From NCBI GenBank assembly GCA_019634595.1, contig JAHCBC010000001.1:1116001-1180000 (forward strand): a stretch of DNA of 64,000 nt, given 5' to 3'. The stretch comes from Akkermansiaceae bacterium (GTDB lineage Bacteria > Verrucomicrobiota > Verrucomicrobiia > Verrucomicrobiales > Akkermansiaceae). The notes below the pieces were generated by a model. It had not been told where the DNA came from, searched no databases, and saw only the letters and a program-made list of their open reading frames with translations. Position numbers and translations under genes: made by a program. Shown one piece after another: positions 1 to 8,496 of the stretch. Within the stretch, counting starts at the first letter, position 1. Each line of letters starts with the position of its first letter.

Positions 1-918
1 AGCGTCCGCGCGCTGATCAACGCGGTGCTGCGGCGCGCGATCACCTCGCGCAAGCGGCTGCTGGATGTCGAGGAACTGCCCGCCGCGGTGGTGCATTCGC
101 ACCCGGACTGGCTCTACAACCGCTGGCGGCAGGAGTTCGGGAAAGCGAACACCATTTCCCTGATGGAGTGGGACAACACCCCCGCGGAGAACTATTTCCG
201 GGTGAACCCGCTGGCAAAGGCGGACGACTTCGACGCGTCCGCCTATCCCGCCGTCGAGGGCGCCCCGGGCTTCCATGAGCTGTCCGGCGCTCCACCGACG
301 ACCCTGCTGGCCTCCGGAAAAATCTACATCCAGGACCCGGCCACCCGTCATGCGGTGGACCTGCTCGCCCCGCAACCGGGGGAACGCGTCCTGGACGCCT
401 GCGCCGCCCCGGGCGGAAAGGCATTCCTCATCGCCGCCGCGCTCGGCTCCGCGGAGAACCTGCTCTGCACGGACTCCAACGAGAAACGCCTTCCGCGTCT
501 CAAAGAGAACCTGGAGCGCCTGCATGCCGGGCAGGCGGAAACCTCCGTCCATGACTGGACGAAGCCCGCTCCGGAGGAATGGCACGGCGCGTTCGATGCC
601 ATCCTCCTGGATGTCCCCTGCTCGAACACCGGGGTGATCCGCCGCCGGGTGGATGTCCGCTGGCGGTTGCAGTCGCCGGACATCGAAAAGCTGGTCATCA
701 CCCAGCGCAAGATCCTGGAGGCCGCCCTGCCCTGCCTGAAGCCGGGCGGACGGCTGGTCTATTCCACCTGCTCCATCGAGAAGGCGGAGAACCTCGCGCA
801 GGTGGAGGCATTCCTCACCGCCCATCCGGAACTGGAACTGGTGGAAACGCGGGACGCGCTGCCGTTCCGCGACGGCACGGACGGAGCCTTCGCCGCCCTG
901 ATCCGGAGAAAGGCGTAG
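1..918 (+). CDS. RsmB/NOP2/Sun-family RNA cytosine-5 methyltransferase, 5' truncated by window
   Basis: Transfers a methyl group from S-adenosylmethionine to C5 of a cytosine, most likely in 16S rRNA. The frame is open from base 1 and reads SVRALINAVLRRAI, the usual end of the NusB-like RNA-binding domain of Sun/RsmB proteins, so the true start lies upstream of the window. The SAM motif DACAAPGGK, the first catalytic cysteine in DVPCSNTG and the second in YSTCS are all present and in the expected order. The end is a TAG followed within five bases by the stop of a convergent gene. A second RsmB-like paralogue lies at 9649-10827, so orthology to RsmB itself cannot be assigned to either. Confidence 0.9.
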   Translation, partial: SVRALINAVLRRAITSRKRLLDVEELPAAVVHSHPDWLYNRWRQEFGKANTISLMEWDNTPAENYFRVNPLAKADDFDASAYPAVEGAPGFHELSGAPPTTLLASGKIYIQDPATRHAVDLLAPQPGERVLDACAAPGGKAFLIAAALGSAENLLCTDSNEKRLPRLKENLERLHAGQAETSVHDWTKPAPEEWHGAFDAILLDVPCSNTGVIRRRVDVRWRLQSPDIEKLVITQRKILEAALPCLKPGGRLVYSTCSIEKAENLAQVEAFLTAHPELELVETRDALPFRDGTDGAFAALIRRKA

Positions 919-922
919 CCGC

Positions 923-1408
923 TCAGCGGCCCTGCTCCTCTTTCCTGTCCAGCGCCGCCTGGATGCCGTCGATGAGTTCCCGGTCCTGCCAGCTCAGGCG
1001 CTCCAGGGACACCACCACCGGCTTCTTTTCCACCAGCAGCCGCACGCTGCCGTCCCGCACGATGGTCGGTTTTGACGGGGGCGCGGGCATCGGCGGCATG
1101 GGGGCGCCCTTCGGCGCGGTCACCACCAGATCCTCGAACGCGATCAACTTTCCCGCCAGCGGTTTCCCTTCCACGCTGGTCCAGAAGCGCGTGTCATAAA
1201 GGACGACATGTGTTACATACCTCGCCATGCCGGATTCCGCGGGGCTTTCCACCTTGGCTCCCGGCTCCGCGCCGCCGCCCACCTCGCGCTTCGTGTATTT
1301 CTTCGGACCCACCAGCGGATTTCCCGGGAAATCAACCTGCGCCGTGCAGAGCGTGGCTCCCGCCAGGAGCGGCATCCAGATGCAGGAGGGTTTCATGGAG
1401 AGTACCAT
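923..1408 (-). CDS. secreted hypothetical protein, about 161 aa
   Basis: Function not recognised. The N-terminus (MVLSMKPSCIWMPLLAG, hydrophobic, ending in a CTAQ-like cleavage site) looks like a signal peptide. The rest is a small domain with a Pro/Met-rich patch (APMPPMPAPP) and a charged C-terminus (DRKEEQGR). A start at 1408 has a GAGGG upstream; an alternative ATG at 1396 would give 157 aa with a cleaner signal peptide. It converges with the methyltransferase at the left. Its start is only 12 bases from the start of a divergent small ORF, so one of those starts is probably wrong. Confidence 0.6.
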   Translation of the reverse strand: MVLSMKPSCIWMPLLAGATLCTAQVDFPGNPLVGPKKYTKREVGGGAEPGAKVESPAESGMARYVTHVVLYDTRFWTSVEGKPLAGKLIAFEDLVVTAPKGAPMPPMPAPPSKPTIVRDGSVRLLVEKKPVVVSLERLSWQDRELIDGIQAALDRKEEQGR

Positions 1409-1420
1409 GACGCCCTCGCG

Positions 1421-1618
1421 ATGACATCTCAAGCTCCTGTTTTTTCTCGCTCGCCAAGCGCGCGGGGTTCCCGCATCAAAAGGGGCGTGAAATCCTTCCT
1501 CGGCATGTTGTTCACCCTCATCGTGCTGGCCGCCGTCATCGGCGGCGGTGCCGTGCTGTGGTATCTGAGCAGCACCGCCGAATTTTCGAGGAAACCCGTC
1601 CCGGCTTCCGCCAGGTAG
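1421..1618 (+). CDS. small single-pass membrane protein, 65 aa
   Basis: Unrecognised. It has a basic N-terminus (RGSRIKRGVKS) followed by one strong transmembrane segment, about residues 28-50 (GMLFTLIVLAAVIGGGAVLW), and a short polar tail. The positive-inside pattern suggests N-in/C-out topology. The ATG at 1421 lacks a clear ribosome-binding site; an in-frame GTG at 1487 is preceded by AAAAGGGG and would give a shorter protein. Assignment rests only on the membrane segment and the intact frame, so it is tentative. Confidence 0.45.
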   Translation: MTSQAPVFSRSPSARGSRIKRGVKSFLGMLFTLIVLAAVIGGGAVLWYLSSTAEFSRKPVPASAR

Positions 1619-1759
1619 GCGGAACCCGTGACCTCCGCCACTCCCGGAAGGCCCTACGCGATTGCGGAATAGGCCGGAGGGATGAATCCGGGTAGGGTAT
1701 CGGCAGTTCTGGAAGCGCTCCCCCACTCGCGCGCTTCCATTTCCCCCTCCCCCCCCACC

Positions 1760-2494
1760 ATGAAAACGAGTCCCTTTGCGGTCGTCGCTATCTTTGTCCT
1801 CGCGCTCAGCGCCATGATCTCCAGCCGTGCACTGGCACAGGATCCTCCTGTTCCGGTCGGCCGCCTGGATACCTCCGCCACCCTCGTCAGGGCCGGAACC
1901 AAGCCCACCCTCAACTGGGACATCACCTACCCCGCCGTGGTCAAGGACATCATCAAGATCACCCCTCCCGGCACCTGCACGCCGAAGGTGAAGGTGAACA
2001 TGGATGTCCGCGTCGTCGGAGCCTCCGTCAAGGTGGTCTGGCTCAACGCATGGGGCATCGTCACCAAGTGGGAATGGGCTCCCACCCAAGCCTCCGTGAG
2101 CATCAACAACAGCAGCTACTCCGAGATCTTCTACAACACGCAGGACAAGGTGAAGCCAGGCACGGTCGTCTATAACCAGAAGGTCAACGCCAACCAACCG
2201 ATCAACTTCGCAGGCCGCTACAACTTCAACGGCTGGTCAAACCAGTTCACCTCCACCAGCGGACAGAACGTGATCGCCCTGGTCAATGGTGACACGCCTC
2301 CCACCACCACCCCGCTCTACCAGCAGCCGACCATCGAGGACTTCATCAAGCCTTACCTCGACGGCCAGGGCCGCATCAAGATCGGGCCGAAGGACGTCAT
2401 CTACCTCATGGAACTGACCCATACGAACAAGAACGACGGCGGCTTCGACCTCCAGGACCTCGCCCTTCTCGTCACCTTCCAGGAAACGAACTGA
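1760..2494 (+). CDS. secreted hypothetical protein, 244 aa
   Basis: Function unknown. A classical signal peptide (MKTSPFAVVAIFVLALSA... ending SRALA-Q near residue 26) marks it for export. The mature part is Asn/Thr/Val-rich with many alternating hydrophobic residues, suggesting a beta-sandwich fold. The C-terminal part (LALLVTFQETN) resembles the tails of other exported verrucomicrobial proteins of unknown role. The start was chosen because it begins the signal peptide; the frame is open further upstream. A strong terminator follows 21 bases after the stop, so it is the last or only gene of its transcript. Confidence 0.75.
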   Translation: MKTSPFAVVAIFVLALSAMISSRALAQDPPVPVGRLDTSATLVRAGTKPTLNWDITYPAVVKDIIKITPPGTCTPKVKVNMDVRVVGASVKVVWLNAWGIVTKWEWAPTQASVSINNSSYSEIFYNTQDKVKPGTVVYNQKVNANQPINFAGRYNFNGWSNQFTSTSGQNVIALVNGDTPPTTTPLYQQPTIEDFIKPYLDGQGRIKIGPKDVIYLMELTHTNKNDGGFDLQDLALLVTFQETN

Positions 2495-2515
2495 TTCCGG
2501 ACCACATTCCCCATG

Positions 2516-2549
2516 GCGGGCCGGTTTCACACCGGTCCGCTTTTTTTTT
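2516..2549 (+). terminator. Rho-independent terminator
   Basis: A GC-rich 10-bp stem (GCGGGCCGGT/ACCGGTCCGC, one G-U pair) with a 5-base loop is followed by nine T residues, just after the secreted protein gene. Confidence 0.85.
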
Positions 2550-2572
2550 CGCCCCGACCGGACGCCGACGGC

Positions 2573-2779
2573 TCATTCATCTTTACGGCCCTCATCCTCC
2601 TTCGCCGCCGGATAGGGGGTCGGGTTGTCCGTTTTGTCATTCTGGATCGTCGCGGACGTCGCTCCGGATTTCCCCTCACGGTATTCGGAAGTGTTGGTGC
2701 CGGTGGACGGCTTCCGGTCGCAGGACGAGAGGGACGCGGCGATGGCGATGGAACCGATGGAGATCACGAGCGGGTTCAT
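2573..2779 (-). CDS. small lipoprotein, 68 aa
   Basis: Unrecognised small lipoprotein. The N-terminus MNPLVISIGSIAIAASLSSC is a lipoprotein signal peptide with the lipobox Leu-Ser-Ser-Cys at residues 17-20, so it should be diacylated and anchored by Cys20. The mature part is polar, Lys/Thr/Glu-rich and probably disordered. Start chosen at the codon beginning the signal peptide; an upstream in-frame start at 2830 would bury it. It converges with the gene ending at 2494 and shares the intervening terminator region. Confidence 0.6.
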   Translation of the reverse strand: MNPLVISIGSIAIAASLSSCDRKPSTGTNTSEYREGKSGATSATIQNDKTDNPTPYPAAKEDEGRKDE

Positions 2780-2911
2780 GACATCCTCCATCGCAGAACC
2801 CCCACCAATCCCTGACCTGCTGGAAATCAAGCGTCGCCATCCCTGACACCGCGCGCGTGCCGCGCTTCGTGCAATCCGGAACTTTCGTTATGCATTCCCG
2901 TGGACCGGACC

Positions 2912-3148
2912 TCAGAGGATCACCAGACGGAGCAGTTCTTCCACAGTCGCCGCCCTGCCGATTTCCTCTCCCGCCTTCGTGACGATCACAACGCCGCCAT
3001 CCATGATATGGCGCTTCGCATCTTCCAGATGATCGTGGATTTGCCGGACAGCCTCCAGGGCGGCATCCAAATTGACCGAGTCCAGTTCAAAGATCATGAT
3101 TGGAGTTGGGCAACGAAACCCTCCACACAATGTCACTAAAACGGCCAT
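2912..3148 (-). CDS. small hypothetical protein, 78 aa
   Basis: Unrecognised. The C-terminal 60 residues look like a compact alpha/beta domain (LEAVRQIHDHLEDAKRHI helix, then GGVVIVTKAGEEIGRAATVEELLRLVIL). The start at 3148 has an AGGTGG ribosome-binding site about six bases upstream; an internal ATG at 3097 would give 62 aa and a more typical N-terminus (MIFELDSVNL). It lies upstream of the hypothetical gene ending at 3769 in reverse, with an AT-rich 60-base gap on the right. It could be a small regulator or antitoxin-like protein, but no family is evident. Confidence 0.5.
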   Translation of the reverse strand: MAVLVTLCGGFRCPTPIMIFELDSVNLDAALEAVRQIHDHLEDAKRHIMDGGVVIVTKAGEEIGRAATVEELLRLVIL

Positions 3149-3211
3149 AAACCACCTACGTGATCGCGTGATTAAAAACAGCCATTAATCATTCATTTTG
3201 CAACTTTCCAT

Positions 3212-3769
3212 CTATTCCGGCCCTTTAAGCGTAAGAAGCAGGTGGTTTATTTCATTTTTCCACCCGAAACGGCGCAACCTGCTGAAAGCACATTCCCTGC
3301 TGGGAATCCACAGGCCTTCCCTGGTGATCTGGACGCCATCCCGGGGGAAGTCCACCGGATCAAGCACGGAAGAGGCGAGGTGAAAGCACGCCCACGCCCG
3401 CCACACCCGGACCTCCGCACGCGGGCCGCTCATCCGGCTGGCGAGGTGCTGGAAATGGCGGACCGGATTTCCCATGAACCCCGCATCCCCGGCCTTCGCC
3501 CGCTCCATGATCCAGCGGAGCGCACGGTAGGGTGACGGGTGGCGGGCGAAGATTTCCTCCCGGCCATCGAGGTCCGCCATCCACGCCTTGTTGAGCTGGA
3601 GGATGGCCTGGGCGGGCTTTCCTTCCAGCCAGAGGGACTGGGAATAGCGGAGGGCGGCGAGGTAGAACTCCTCCTTCTTCTCCGCCAGCCGGCGCGTGAC
3701 GTCCGGCCCCAGGCGGGATGCCACCTGCGGGAGCCAGGGGCAGGGTTGTGGGTTCCGGAAATCCAGCAT
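3212..3769 (-). CDS. conserved hypothetical protein, 185 aa
   Basis: Unrecognised soluble protein. It is helix-rich with many Trp and Arg residues (ALRYSQSLWLEGKPAQAILQ; PYRALRWIMERAKAG; RVWRAWACFHLASSVLDP), which suggests a TPR-like or all-alpha fold acting on basic or nucleic acid partners. I chose the ATG at 3769, which has a GGCGGCGG upstream and avoids overlap with the divergent PSD1 gene; an ATG at 3910 is also in frame. The 107 bases between 3769 and 3877 must hold the promoters of both divergent genes. Confidence 0.6.
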   Translation of the reverse strand: MLDFRNPQPCPWLPQVASRLGPDVTRRLAEKKEEFYLAALRYSQSLWLEGKPAQAILQLNKAWMADLDGREEIFARHPSPYRALRWIMERAKAGDAGFMGNPVRHFQHLASRMSGPRAEVRVWRAWACFHLASSVLDPVDFPRDGVQITREGLWIPSRECAFSRLRRFGWKNEINHLLLTLKGPE

Positions 3770-3876
3770 TCCGCCGCCGAGTTGGCCGGGAATCCCGCCG
3801 GGAGCAAAGCGTATTTTCAGTGACAGTACCCAGGGGCTCCCCGGAGTATTCCTCTGAATCCCAAACCCTATCCCTG

Positions 3877-6800
3877 ATGAAATCCCACGGGCTCCTGCTC
3901 GCATCAGCACTGATTCTCGGTTCCTGCCAGCCCGAGGAACGTCCCGCCATGCCTGATGCGCCGCACCGTGCGGAGGTGCGGAAGGAGGAACCCCTTCCGG
4001 AGAAAGTCAGCTTCAACGACCATATCCAGCCCATCCTCTCGGAGAACTGCTACCACTGCCACGGCCCGGACTCCGGGACGCGGGAGCCGAAAAGCGAGCC
4101 GCTGCGGCTGGACCTGGCGGACCAGGCGTTCGCCGCCCGGGATGGCGGAGCGCCGGTCATCATCAAGGGCGATCCAGCCTCATCCATGCTCATGAAGCTC
4201 ATCCGCACGACCGATGAGAAGGAGATCATGCCGCCGCCCGCCAGCCACAAGAAGCTCTCCGCACGTGACATTTCCCTGCTGGAGCGATGGATCGGGCAGG
4301 GTGCGGAATACCAGGCGCACTGGGCCTTCATCCCACCCGTGCGGCCGGAGGTGCCTGCCGGGGAAAACCCCATCGATCATTTCATCAAGGCGCGGCTCGC
4401 CACGGAGGGCCTGGCCCCGAACCCGCCGGAGGAAGCGCGCCGCTTTTTCCGCCGCCTGCACCTGGATGTGACGGGACTGCCGCCGTCCCCGGAGGAGACG
4501 GAAAGGTATCTGGCAGCCGCCGACCCCCAGCCGGTCATCGACACCCTGCTGGCATCCCCCGCCGCCGCGGAGCACCAGTCACGCCTGTGGCTGGACGCCG
4601 CACGCTATGCGGACACCCACGGCATCCACATCGACAACTACCGCGCCATCTGGCCCTACCGCGACTGGGTGGTGGACGCCTTTGCGAAAAACATGAAGTG
4701 GGACCAGTTCACCATCGAGCAGATCGCCGGGGACCTGCTGCCCTCCCCCACCCTCGAGCAGAAGATCGCCACCGGCTTCAGCCGCTGCCTGGCCACCACC
4801 GGGGAAGGCGGTGCCATTTCCGAAGAATACGAAGCCATCTACGCAAAGGATCGCGTGGAAACGGTCTCCGCCGTCTGGCTGGGCCTGACCACCGGCTGCG
4901 CCGCCTGCCATGACCACAAGTTCGACCCGGTGAGCACGGCGGACTTCTACTCCATGGCCGCCTTTTTCCGGAACAACACGATGTCAGCGATGGATGGCAA
5001 CAACGCCGAGCATCCGCCGAACATCTTCGCCCCTCTGCCCGCGGACCGCGAACGCTGGACCAGCCTTGCCGGTGACATCAGGCAGATCGAAGGCGAGATC
5101 GCCGGCAGGAAACCGCAAGCGAAGGCCGACTTCGGCGCATGGCTGGCCAACGCGAAGATCGGCTCCGGGGATGTGATGGACCCCTCCCTGGCCCTCCATC
5201 TCCCGCTCAATACCGGGGAGTCCATCTCCCGCGGCACCGTGGCGGGCAAGCCCACGGAATGGACCATCCCTGGGGAACACCGCGACGGCCCGCTGGGTCC
5301 GGCCCTGCTGGCCAGTTCCGCCACCACGGACCTGGGGGATCTGGGAGCCATTTCCCGCAGCGAGAAGGTCAGCCTCGGCGCCCACCTCTACATCGAAGGC
5401 ACTCCCAGCGGAGCCATCATCGCCCGGATGGACACCGCGAACGACTACCGCGGCTGGGACCTCTGGCTGGAGAACGGGAAGATCGGCACCCACTTCATCG
5501 ACCGCTGGCCGGACGCCGCCAACAAGATCGTCGCGCCGGAACCACTGGAACCCGGAAAGTGGCACCATGTCATGGTCACCTTCGACGGAAGCCAGGCCTC
5601 CCACCGGACGCTGACGCTTTTCGTCAACGGCAAGCCGGTGAAGAAAGGCCCGGAGCCGAACACGCTGGGGCAGGACATCACGGGCAACACCAGCCTCAGG
5701 ATCGGCTCGCGGAAAAATGGCGCGAACCGGCTGGGCGGCACCGTCGCCATCCAGGACTTCCGCCTTTACCGCAGGGTGCTTCCGGTGGAGGAAATCGCCG
5801 CGCTCAGCCAGCAGAACCAGCTCCAGGCCCTCCTCTCCATCCCCGCGGAACAGCGGACGGAGGCGCAGACGGCCGCGCTTTTCGACTACTACCTGAAGAA
5901 CCACGACGCGCCGACGCTGGCGCTCCTGAAGAAACTGGCCCCCCTCACCGCGGAGCAGACCACCCTCCGCCAGCGTGGGTCCGTGACCCTCATCATGGAG
6001 GAGAAGAAGGACAGCCCCGCCACCGCCCACATCCTGGAGCGCGGCGTATATTCATCGAAAGGCGCGCTGGTCCCGGCGAACATCCCCGTTTCCCTGCCAG
6101 CCATCCCGAAGAAAGGGCCGCATGACCGGCTGGACCTCGCGGAGTGGCTGGTGGACCGCGGCAACCCGCTGACCGCACGGGTGACGGTGAACCGCGCGTG
6201 GCAGCAGTTTTTCGGCACAGGCATCGTCGAATCGGCGGGGGACTTCGGCATCATGGGTGCGCGGCCCACCCACCCGAAGTTGCTGGACTGGCTGGCCGTC
6301 GAGTTCATGGACTCCGGCTGGGACTACCGCCATGTCCTGAAGCTCATCGTCACCTCCGCCACCTACCGGCAGTCCGCCGTCATCTCCCCGGAGAAGCTGG
6401 AGAAAGATCCCTATAACAAGCTGCTCGCCCGCGGGCCGCGGCAGCGGATGGATGCGGAGGTCCTGCGCGACATGGCGCTGTCCGCCTCCGGCCTGCTCTC
6501 CGCGAAAACCGGCGGACCACCCGCGAAGCCCTACCAACCGGAAGGCATCTGGGAAGCCGTCGCCATGCCACAGTCCAACACCCGCTCCTATCAGGAGGAC
6601 AGCGGCGAGGGACTCTACCGGCGCTCCGTCTATACCTTCTGGAAACGCACCGCGCCGCCGGCCTCCATGGAGATCCTCAACGCGCCGTCCCGCGAGGTGA
6701 CCTGCGTCCGCCGGGACCAGACCAACACACCGCTGCAGGCGCTGGTCCTGCTCAACGACCCGCAGTTCGTGGAAGCCTCCAGACAGCTCGCCACCCATGC

Positions 6801-7068
6801 CATGAAAGCCTCCGCCGATTCCGCCGCTCGGCTGGATTTCATCACCGCACGCCTGCTGAACCGCACGCTGGACGCGGAGGAAAGGAAGATCATCACCGGC
6901 ACATTCGCGGACATCAGCGCGACATTCGCCAAAGATCCCAACGCCGCCGCGGAGCTGCTCAAGACCGGCGGGACACCGGCGGACGCAACCCTGCCGCCCG
7001 CCGAACTCGCCGCCTGGACCATCCTCACCAGCCAGATCCTCAATCTGGATGAGGCCGTGACGAGGTAG
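3877..7068 (+). CDS. PSCyt1-PSCyt2-LamG-PSD1 protein (DUF1549/DUF1553), 1063 aa
   Basis: Large exported protein of the Planctomycetes/Verrucomicrobia type, thought to act in polysaccharide breakdown or electron transfer; no activity can be assigned. The N-terminus MKSHGLLLASALILGSC is a lipoprotein signal (Cys17). Then follow a cytochrome c-like domain with haem motif CYHCHGP, a DUF1549 domain with a second CXXCH motif (CAACHDHKFDP), a LamG/concanavalin-like lectin domain in the middle (GKWHHVMVTFDGS), and the DUF1553 (PSD1) domain (NPLTARVTVNRAWQQFFG...). Such genes usually precede a DUF1501 gene; here the next DNA is repeat and pseudogene debris, so the partner is missing or elsewhere. Confidence 0.9.
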   Translation: MKSHGLLLASALILGSCQPEERPAMPDAPHRAEVRKEEPLPEKVSFNDHIQPILSENCYHCHGPDSGTREPKSEPLRLDLADQAFAARDGGAPVIIKGDPASSMLMKLIRTTDEKEIMPPPASHKKLSARDISLLERWIGQGAEYQAHWAFIPPVRPEVPAGENPIDHFIKARLATEGLAPNPPEEARRFFRRLHLDVTGLPPSPEETERYLAAADPQPVIDTLLASPAAAEHQSRLWLDAARYADTHGIHIDNYRAIWPYRDWVVDAFAKNMKWDQFTIEQIAGDLLPSPTLEQKIATGFSRCLATTGEGGAISEEYEAIYAKDRVETVSAVWLGLTTGCAACHDHKFDPVSTADFYSMAAFFRNNTMSAMDGNNAEHPPNIFAPLPADRERWTSLAGDIRQIEGEIAGRKPQAKADFGAWLANAKIGSGDVMDPSLALHLPLNTGESISRGTVAGKPTEWTIPGEHRDGPLGPALLASSATTDLGDLGAISRSEKVSLGAHLYIEGTPSGAIIARMDTANDYRGWDLWLENGKIGTHFIDRWPDAANKIVAPEPLEPGKWHHVMVTFDGSQASHRTLTLFVNGKPVKKGPEPNTLGQDITGNTSLRIGSRKNGANRLGGTVAIQDFRLYRRVLPVEEIAALSQQNQLQALLSIPAEQRTEAQTAALFDYYLKNHDAPTLALLKKLAPLTAEQTTLRQRGSVTLIMEEKKDSPATAHILERGVYSSKGALVPANIPVSLPAIPKKGPHDRLDLAEWLVDRGNPLTARVTVNRAWQQFFGTGIVESAGDFGIMGARPTHPKLLDWLAVEFMDSGWDYRHVLKLIVTSATYRQSAVISPEKLEKDPYNKLLARGPRQRMDAEVLRDMALSASGLLSAKTGGPPAKPYQPEGIWEAVAMPQSNTRSYQEDSGEGLYRRSVYTFWKRTAPPASMEILNAPSREVTCVRRDQTNTPLQALVLLNDPQFVEASRQLATHAMKASADSAARLDFITARLLNRTLDAEERKIITGTFADISATFAKDPNAAAELLKTGGTPADATLPPAELAAWTILTSQILNLDEAVTR

Positions 7069-7096
7069 GGAGGCAAACGCAGGGAGGTGAGTGGAG

Positions 7097-7192
7097 AAAG
7101 GAAGGCAAGCCTCCGGATTGCCACCTAAGAACCAACACTTCAAGCCCCCCCATTCTTGATGTTGGCAATCCGGAGGCTTGCCCTCCTTTCCT
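7097..7192. repeat. family A palindromic repeat, copy 1 (long loop)
   Basis: Inverted repeat with left arm AAAGGAAGGCAAGCCTCCGG and right arm ending GGAGGCTTGCCCTCCTTTCC around a ~40-base centre. Eight further copies occur in the window, two of them bracketing the RAYT gene. It lies just downstream of the PSD1 gene and abuts an aquaporin gene fragment. Confidence 0.9.
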
Positions 7193-7277
7193 TCGCCGGC
7201 GGCGCCTACCTTTCCCAGGTGTGGCTGTTCTGGGTGGTGCCCATCCTCGGTGCCGTCATCGGCGCCATCCTCTATAT
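7192..7277 (+). pseudogene. aquaporin 3'-end fragment
   Basis: This stretch reads [20 protein letters not shown] and then AVIGAILY, nearly identical to the C-terminus of the intact aquaporin at 13067-13759. It has no start and no N-terminal domains. It begins exactly where the right arm of family A copy 1 ends, which points to movement or recombination together with the repeat. Confidence 0.85.
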
Positions 7278-7370
7278 CCCGACTTCGATCCACGGGGCAG
7301 GTTGACGGAATTCCGGGAACGCTTCTGGAAGATCCACCACAAGGAGCGGAGGAAACCCCAGGGGGAGTAG
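7275..7370 (+). pseudogene. unidentified coding remnant, C-terminal 31 residues
   Basis: After the aquaporin fragment the frame reads YPDFDPRGRLTEFRERFWK and continues IHHKERRKPQGE to a TAG at 7368-7370. The composition is protein-like, so it may be the tail of a lost gene fused to the aquaporin debris. The parent gene is not recognised. The stop overlaps the GTAG head of a family B hairpin. Confidence 0.35.
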
Positions 7371-7394
7371 CGAAGGTCGTGAGACCTTCGCTAC
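7367..7394. repeat. family B REP hairpin, single copy
   Basis: Perfect hairpin GTAGCGAAGGTC-GTGA-GACCTTCGCTAC sharing the GTAGCGAAG head of the longer family B elements at 33691 and 45041. The GTAG/CTAC ends are typical of REP sequences. Confidence 0.8.
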
Positions 7395-7452
7395 CCCTCA
7401 CCATATTCGATCTCGCCCGGAGTGGAATCCCCACCCATCCTCCCCGTGCCAG

Positions 7453-8343
7453 ATGCCCGACCCTTTCACGACCGCGATCCGCAAGCGCCAGCCGCTGCCT
7501 GATGGAATGACCGATGCCCTGCGGCTCATCGACGGCGGCGGAGATGGCGTGCCGGGTGTTTTCCTCGAAACCTTCGCGGACCGCTGGCTGGTGTCCACCA
7601 CGGGCCGGACGATCCCGCCGGAGTTCGGCCGCTGGCTGCGCGACCAGCCGCAGTCGGTCCACTGGAAGCACCTGGACCAGCACCAGAAGGACTCGCCCGC
7701 CCACTTCAGCGGCCCGGTCACGGAAGGACCGTTCCTCGCGCGGGAGAACGGCCTGAACTTCGAGATCTCCTTCCAGTCCGGCTACTCCCAAGGCATCTTC
7801 CTGGACCAGCGGGACAACCGCGCGGAGGTGCGCCGCCGGATGGGCGCGGGGTTGCGCCTGCTCAACACCTTTTCCTACACGGGTGCCTTCTCCGTGGCCG
7901 CCGCCGCCGCAGGCGCGGAGACGACCACCCTGGACCTCTCCCAACCCTATCTGGACTGGGCGAAGCGGAACCTCTCCCACAACGGCATCGACCCCGCCGC
8001 CCACCATTTCTGCAAGGGCGACACGTTCCACTGGCTGCGCCGCTTCGCGAAACAGGAGCGCAAGTTCGATGGGATCGTCCTCGACCCACCGACGTTCTCC
8101 CGGGATGAGAAGGGCAAGGTCTTCCGCGTGGAGAATGACTTCGGCGAGCTGGCCGCGCTGGCCGCCAGCGTGCTGGCTCCCGGCGGCTGGATCCTCTGCT
8201 GCACGAACTTCAAGAAACTGCCGCCGTCCGCCTTCGAGCGGCAGCTCCTCACCTCCGTCCGCCGCGGCATGAAAGGCACCCATTCCCCCATGCCGTCCGA
8301 TTTCACCGGGGAGCCGTATCTGAAATCCGTCTGGCTGGAGTGA
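7453..8343 (+). CDS. class I SAM-dependent RNA methyltransferase, RlmI/RlmK-like, 296 aa
   Basis: Likely methylates 23S rRNA using S-adenosylmethionine. The catalytic domain is complete: FLDQRDNRAEV (COG1092 signature), the SAM-binding loop LNTFSYTGAFSVAAAAAG, the acidic DLS following it, and the DPPTFSRD motif that positions the target base. The protein is shorter than RlmI (about 390 aa) because the N-terminal PUA domain is missing or reduced. The second, full-length paralogue at 10934-12085 shares the same signatures. The ATG is preceded by a weak ribosome-binding site and a repeat-rich gap. The exact target nucleotide cannot be told from sequence. Confidence 0.85.
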   Translation: MPDPFTTAIRKRQPLPDGMTDALRLIDGGGDGVPGVFLETFADRWLVSTTGRTIPPEFGRWLRDQPQSVHWKHLDQHQKDSPAHFSGPVTEGPFLARENGLNFEISFQSGYSQGIFLDQRDNRAEVRRRMGAGLRLLNTFSYTGAFSVAAAAAGAETTTLDLSQPYLDWAKRNLSHNGIDPAAHHFCKGDTFHWLRRFAKQERKFDGIVLDPPTFSRDEKGKVFRVENDFGELAALAASVLAPGGWILCCTNFKKLPPSAFERQLLTSVRRGMKGTHSPMPSDFTGEPYLKSVWLE

Positions 8344-8353
8344 GCAGGGTGAG

Positions 8354-8496
8354 GTAGCGGCATGGCTGCACCATGACGGTTGGGAACATTCTCCTTCCTC
8401 CCTCAGGTCCGCATGAAAGGAATGCCTCTCCCAAGGATTGGGAATCTGAGGGTCTCCCCCTTCCACCCAGCCGTCACGGCGCAGCCATCCCGCTAC
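8354..8496. repeat. family H REPIN-like inverted repeat
   Basis: Starts GTAGCGGCATGGCTGCACCA and ends with the inverted form, CCGTCACGGCGCAGCCATCC followed by CGCTAC. Each arm is itself a small hairpin around ATGGCTGC, with GTAG/CTAC at the outer ends. Related arms occur at 62951-62980. Confidence 0.8.
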
